Below, piece after piece: positions 32,677 through 34,117 of a stretch of DNA of 34,117 nt (the stretch's first letter is position 1; each line of letters opens with the position of its first letter). The position numbers and the translations under genes are program-made. Origin of the DNA: JAMBLL01 sp964387145 (lineage in GTDB: Bacteria > Actinomycetota > Acidimicrobiia > Spongiisociales > UBA5794); NCBI GenBank assembly GCA_964387145.1, contig CAYLVM010000012.1, positions 1 to 34,117 of the forward strand. The letters run 5' to 3'. Under the pieces are notes generated by a model that searched no databases, had not been told where the DNA came from, and saw only the letters and a list, made by a program, of their open reading frames with translations.

Positions 32677-33554
32677 GGCCGTACCGCCTCTCTGAACAGG
32701 TCCGTGAGGTGCGGCGGTTCGAACGCGAAACGCGTGACGGTTCCTGCGGCTTCCGCTTCAGCCAGGATCTCCGCAACGGGGGCATCGGCGGGAACGACGT
32801 AGTGGCCCTGGCCATGGTTGTCGACCACCTCGATGCTTGCCATGTCGGGCATCCACGGCCGTCCATCGACGTCGATGGTGAGGCGTCGGCGTGTGGAGCG
32901 CATCTTGATCTGCTCCAGGTTCCCGTTGAGGACCACACGCCCTTCGTTGATGATCGCGACTTCCTGACAGACGTCCTCGACAAGGTCGAGCTGATGGCTG
33001 GAGAACACGATGGTGACGCCCTCAGACGCGAGGTCGCGCAGGATCCCGGACAGAGAATCGACCCCAGTCGGGTCGAGGCCTGCGAACGGCTCGTCGAGAA
33101 CGAGCAGCTCGGGGTTGGGAGCCAGCGCCGCGGCGAGCTGGGCACGTTGCTGGTTCCCATGGCTGAGTTCCTCGAGCTTGGCATCGGTTCGGTCACCGAG
33201 GCTGAGCACATCGAGCCAGTGATGTACGGCGTCGTGTGCATCGTCGCTCGAGAGTCCGGAGAGGCGAGCGAAGTGGACCAGTTGCGTGCCCACCTTCATC
33301 TTCGGGTACAGACCTCGCTCCTCGGGCATGTACCCGAATCTGAGGCGGGCCTCTGCGCTCACCGGCATCCCGTTCCAGGTGACTTCGCCACGATCTGGAT
33401 GGACGAGGTCGAAGATGATGCGCATCATCGTTGTCTTGCCTGCGCCGTTCGGCCCGAGGAATCCGAGGATGCGTCCCCGATCTACGGAGAACCCTGCACC
33501 ATCGAGTGCAACGACGTCTCCGAAGCGCTTGTGGACGTCGGTGATCATCAACAT
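32673..33554 (-). CDS. ABC transporter ATP-binding protein (NatA-like)
   Basis: 293 residues from ATG 33554. Walker A GPNGAGKT (34-41), signature LSHGNQQR (130-137), Walker B LLVLDEP (150-156) and the H-loop in FSSHQLDLVE are intact. EERGLYPKMKV matches the drug/sodium exporter subfamily. The signature LSHGNQQ replaces the usual LSGGQ, as is common in this subfamily. A C-terminal extension of about 80 residues follows the nucleotide-binding domain. A second ATG two codons later is possible. CATACT lies 6 nt upstream of the start. Confidence 0.9.
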   Translation of the reverse strand: MLMITDVHKRFGDVVALDGAGFSVDRGRILGFLGPNGAGKTTMMRIIFDLVHPDRGEVTWNGMPVSAEARLRFGYMPEERGLYPKMKVGTQLVHFARLSGLSSDDAHDAVHHWLDVLSLGDRTDAKLEELSHGNQQRAQLAAALAPNPELLVLDEPFAGLDPTGVDSLSGILRDLASEGVTIVFSSHQLDLVEDVCQEVAIINEGRVVLNGNLEQIKMRSTRRRLTIDVDGRPWMPDMASIEVVDNHGQGHYVVPADAPVAEILAEAEAAGTVTRFAFEPPHLTDLFREAVRP

Positions 33555-33560
33555 GGGTCC

Positions 33561-33566
33561 AGTATG
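33561..33566 (-). promoter_or_regulatory. Possible -10 hexamer of the ABC exporter operon
   Basis: CATACT on the minus strand lies 6 nt before the ATG at 33554. The first base is off consensus, but the spacing matches the other leaderless promoters here. Confidence 0.3.
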
Positions 33567-33643
33567 GCGACACCGGGCGTCTGTGGGCACCGGTCTCATG
33601 AGCGCCCTGGATCTGGGGTGTGGTCGAGTGCGGGGTGTCTCCC

Positions 33644-33649
33644 TATCCT
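33644..33649 (+). promoter_or_regulatory. -10 hexamer, leaderless promoter of icmF
   Basis: TATCCT is followed by GCACAC and the ATG at 33656. There is no ribosome binding site. Confidence 0.45.
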
Positions 33650-33655
33650 GCACAC

Positions 33656-34117
33656 ATGGCTTCTTCCGATCATGTTCGCATCGTCACTGCCACCGCGCTC
33701 TTCGACGGGCACGATGCGGCAATCAATATCATGCGGAGGATCCTGCAGGCCTCGGGTGCAGAGGTGATCCATCTCGGCCACGACCGCTCTGCAGCGGACA
33801 TTGCAGAGGCGGCGATCGAAGAGGACGCCCACGCTGTTGCGATCACGTCGTATCAAGGCGGGCACATGGAGTTCTTCAGGTACCTGCGAGAGCTCCTCGA
33901 CGAGGGTGGTGGTGGAGACATCGTCATCTTCGGTGGGGGAGGAGGCACGATCCTGCCCGAGGAGGGGGAGGAACTCCTCGCCGAGGGAACCGCCCGCATC
34001 TACTCGCCGGACGATGGGCGCACGCTCGGCCTCCAGGGCATGATCGACGACTTGCTTTCGCGGGCGGCGCATCCACAGCCCGCTCTCGGTGACGGCATGG
34101 TCGACAGGATTCTCAAG
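33656..34117 (+). CDS. icmF: Fused isobutyryl-CoA mutase IcmF, N-terminal part
   Basis: Only the first 154 codons are in the window; the gene continues past its end. They form the B12-binding domain with which IcmF begins: VTATALFDGHDAAINIMRRI with His19 as the expected cobalt ligand, then GAEVIHLGHDRS, ITSYQGGHMEFFRYL and FGGGGGTILPEE. In IcmF this is followed by a G-protein chaperone domain and the mutase domain; these would confirm the call against a separate mutase small subunit. The enzyme interconverts isobutyryl-CoA and butyryl-CoA with adenosylcobalamin. It fits with etfAB as part of acyl-CoA metabolism. Confidence 0.85.
   Translation, partial: MASSDHVRIVTATALFDGHDAAINIMRRILQASGAEVIHLGHDRSAADIAEAAIEEDAHAVAITSYQGGHMEFFRYLRELLDEGGGGDIVIFGGGGGTILPEEGEELLAEGTARIYSPDDGRTLGLQGMIDDLLSRAAHPQPALGDGMVDRILK

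Overview
This window is about 34 kb of G+C-rich chromosomal DNA (well above 55% G+C by eye) from an actinobacterium. Several features point that way: an InhA-like enoyl-ACP reductase, the yceD–rpmF–plsX–rnc–smc–ftsY order, tandem DUF2029/GT87 membrane glycosyltransferases, a DUF222/13E12-type HNH endonuclease, an IcmF-type B12 mutase, and many start codons only 6-8 nt after a -10-like hexamer with no Shine-Dalgarno sequence (leaderless mRNAs). The class Acidimicrobiia is my best guess, by inference from gene content only. Most of the window is compact core genome. I saw no tRNA, rRNA, CRISPR array, prophage or insertion sequence.

Layout: 1-1.1 kb holds a secreted/lipoprotein gene (-) and a 461-base gap filled by a strongly folded, unassigned RNA candidate ending in a terminator. 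1.1-8.2 kb holds a PH/SHOCT membrane protein, an MtfA-like peptidase with an RNA uracil methyltransferase (-), a small membrane protein, fabI, a GAF sensor kinase (-), ddl and a stand-alone Lrp/AsnC sensor domain (-). 8.2-8.4 kb is a repeat-rich spacer. 8.4-15 kb holds rpmB with a divergent cold-shock-like partner (-), then recG–rsmD–coaD–DivIVA-like, then yceD–rpmF–plsX–rnc. 15-20 kb holds smc–ftsY–cdd. 20-25 kb (-) holds etfBA and a nucleoside-salvage operon upp–atl–deoA–punA. 25-30 kb holds two GT87 paralogues and ffh–rpsP–khpA–rimM. 30-31.4 kb is a broken HNH endonuclease gene exactly where trmD–rplS is usually found. 31.5-33.6 kb (-) is an ABC exporter pair. The last 460 bases are the B12-binding N-terminus of icmF.

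The genes group by job. Ribosome and RNA work covers rpmB, rpmF, rpsP, rsmD, rimM, rnc, khpA and the uracil methyltransferase. Protein targeting covers ffh and ftsY, and chromosome maintenance covers smc and recG. Lipid, wall and coenzyme supply covers fabI, plsX, ddl and coaD. Nucleoside salvage covers cdd, upp, deoA and punA. Acyl-CoA metabolism covers etfAB and icmF.

The observations most worth a second look are the unassigned structured RNA at about 751-1057, a recurrent 7-bp periodicity in three intergenic repeats of unrelated sequence, the HNH pseudogene with two opposite single-base indels, and the recurrent leaderless promoter geometry.
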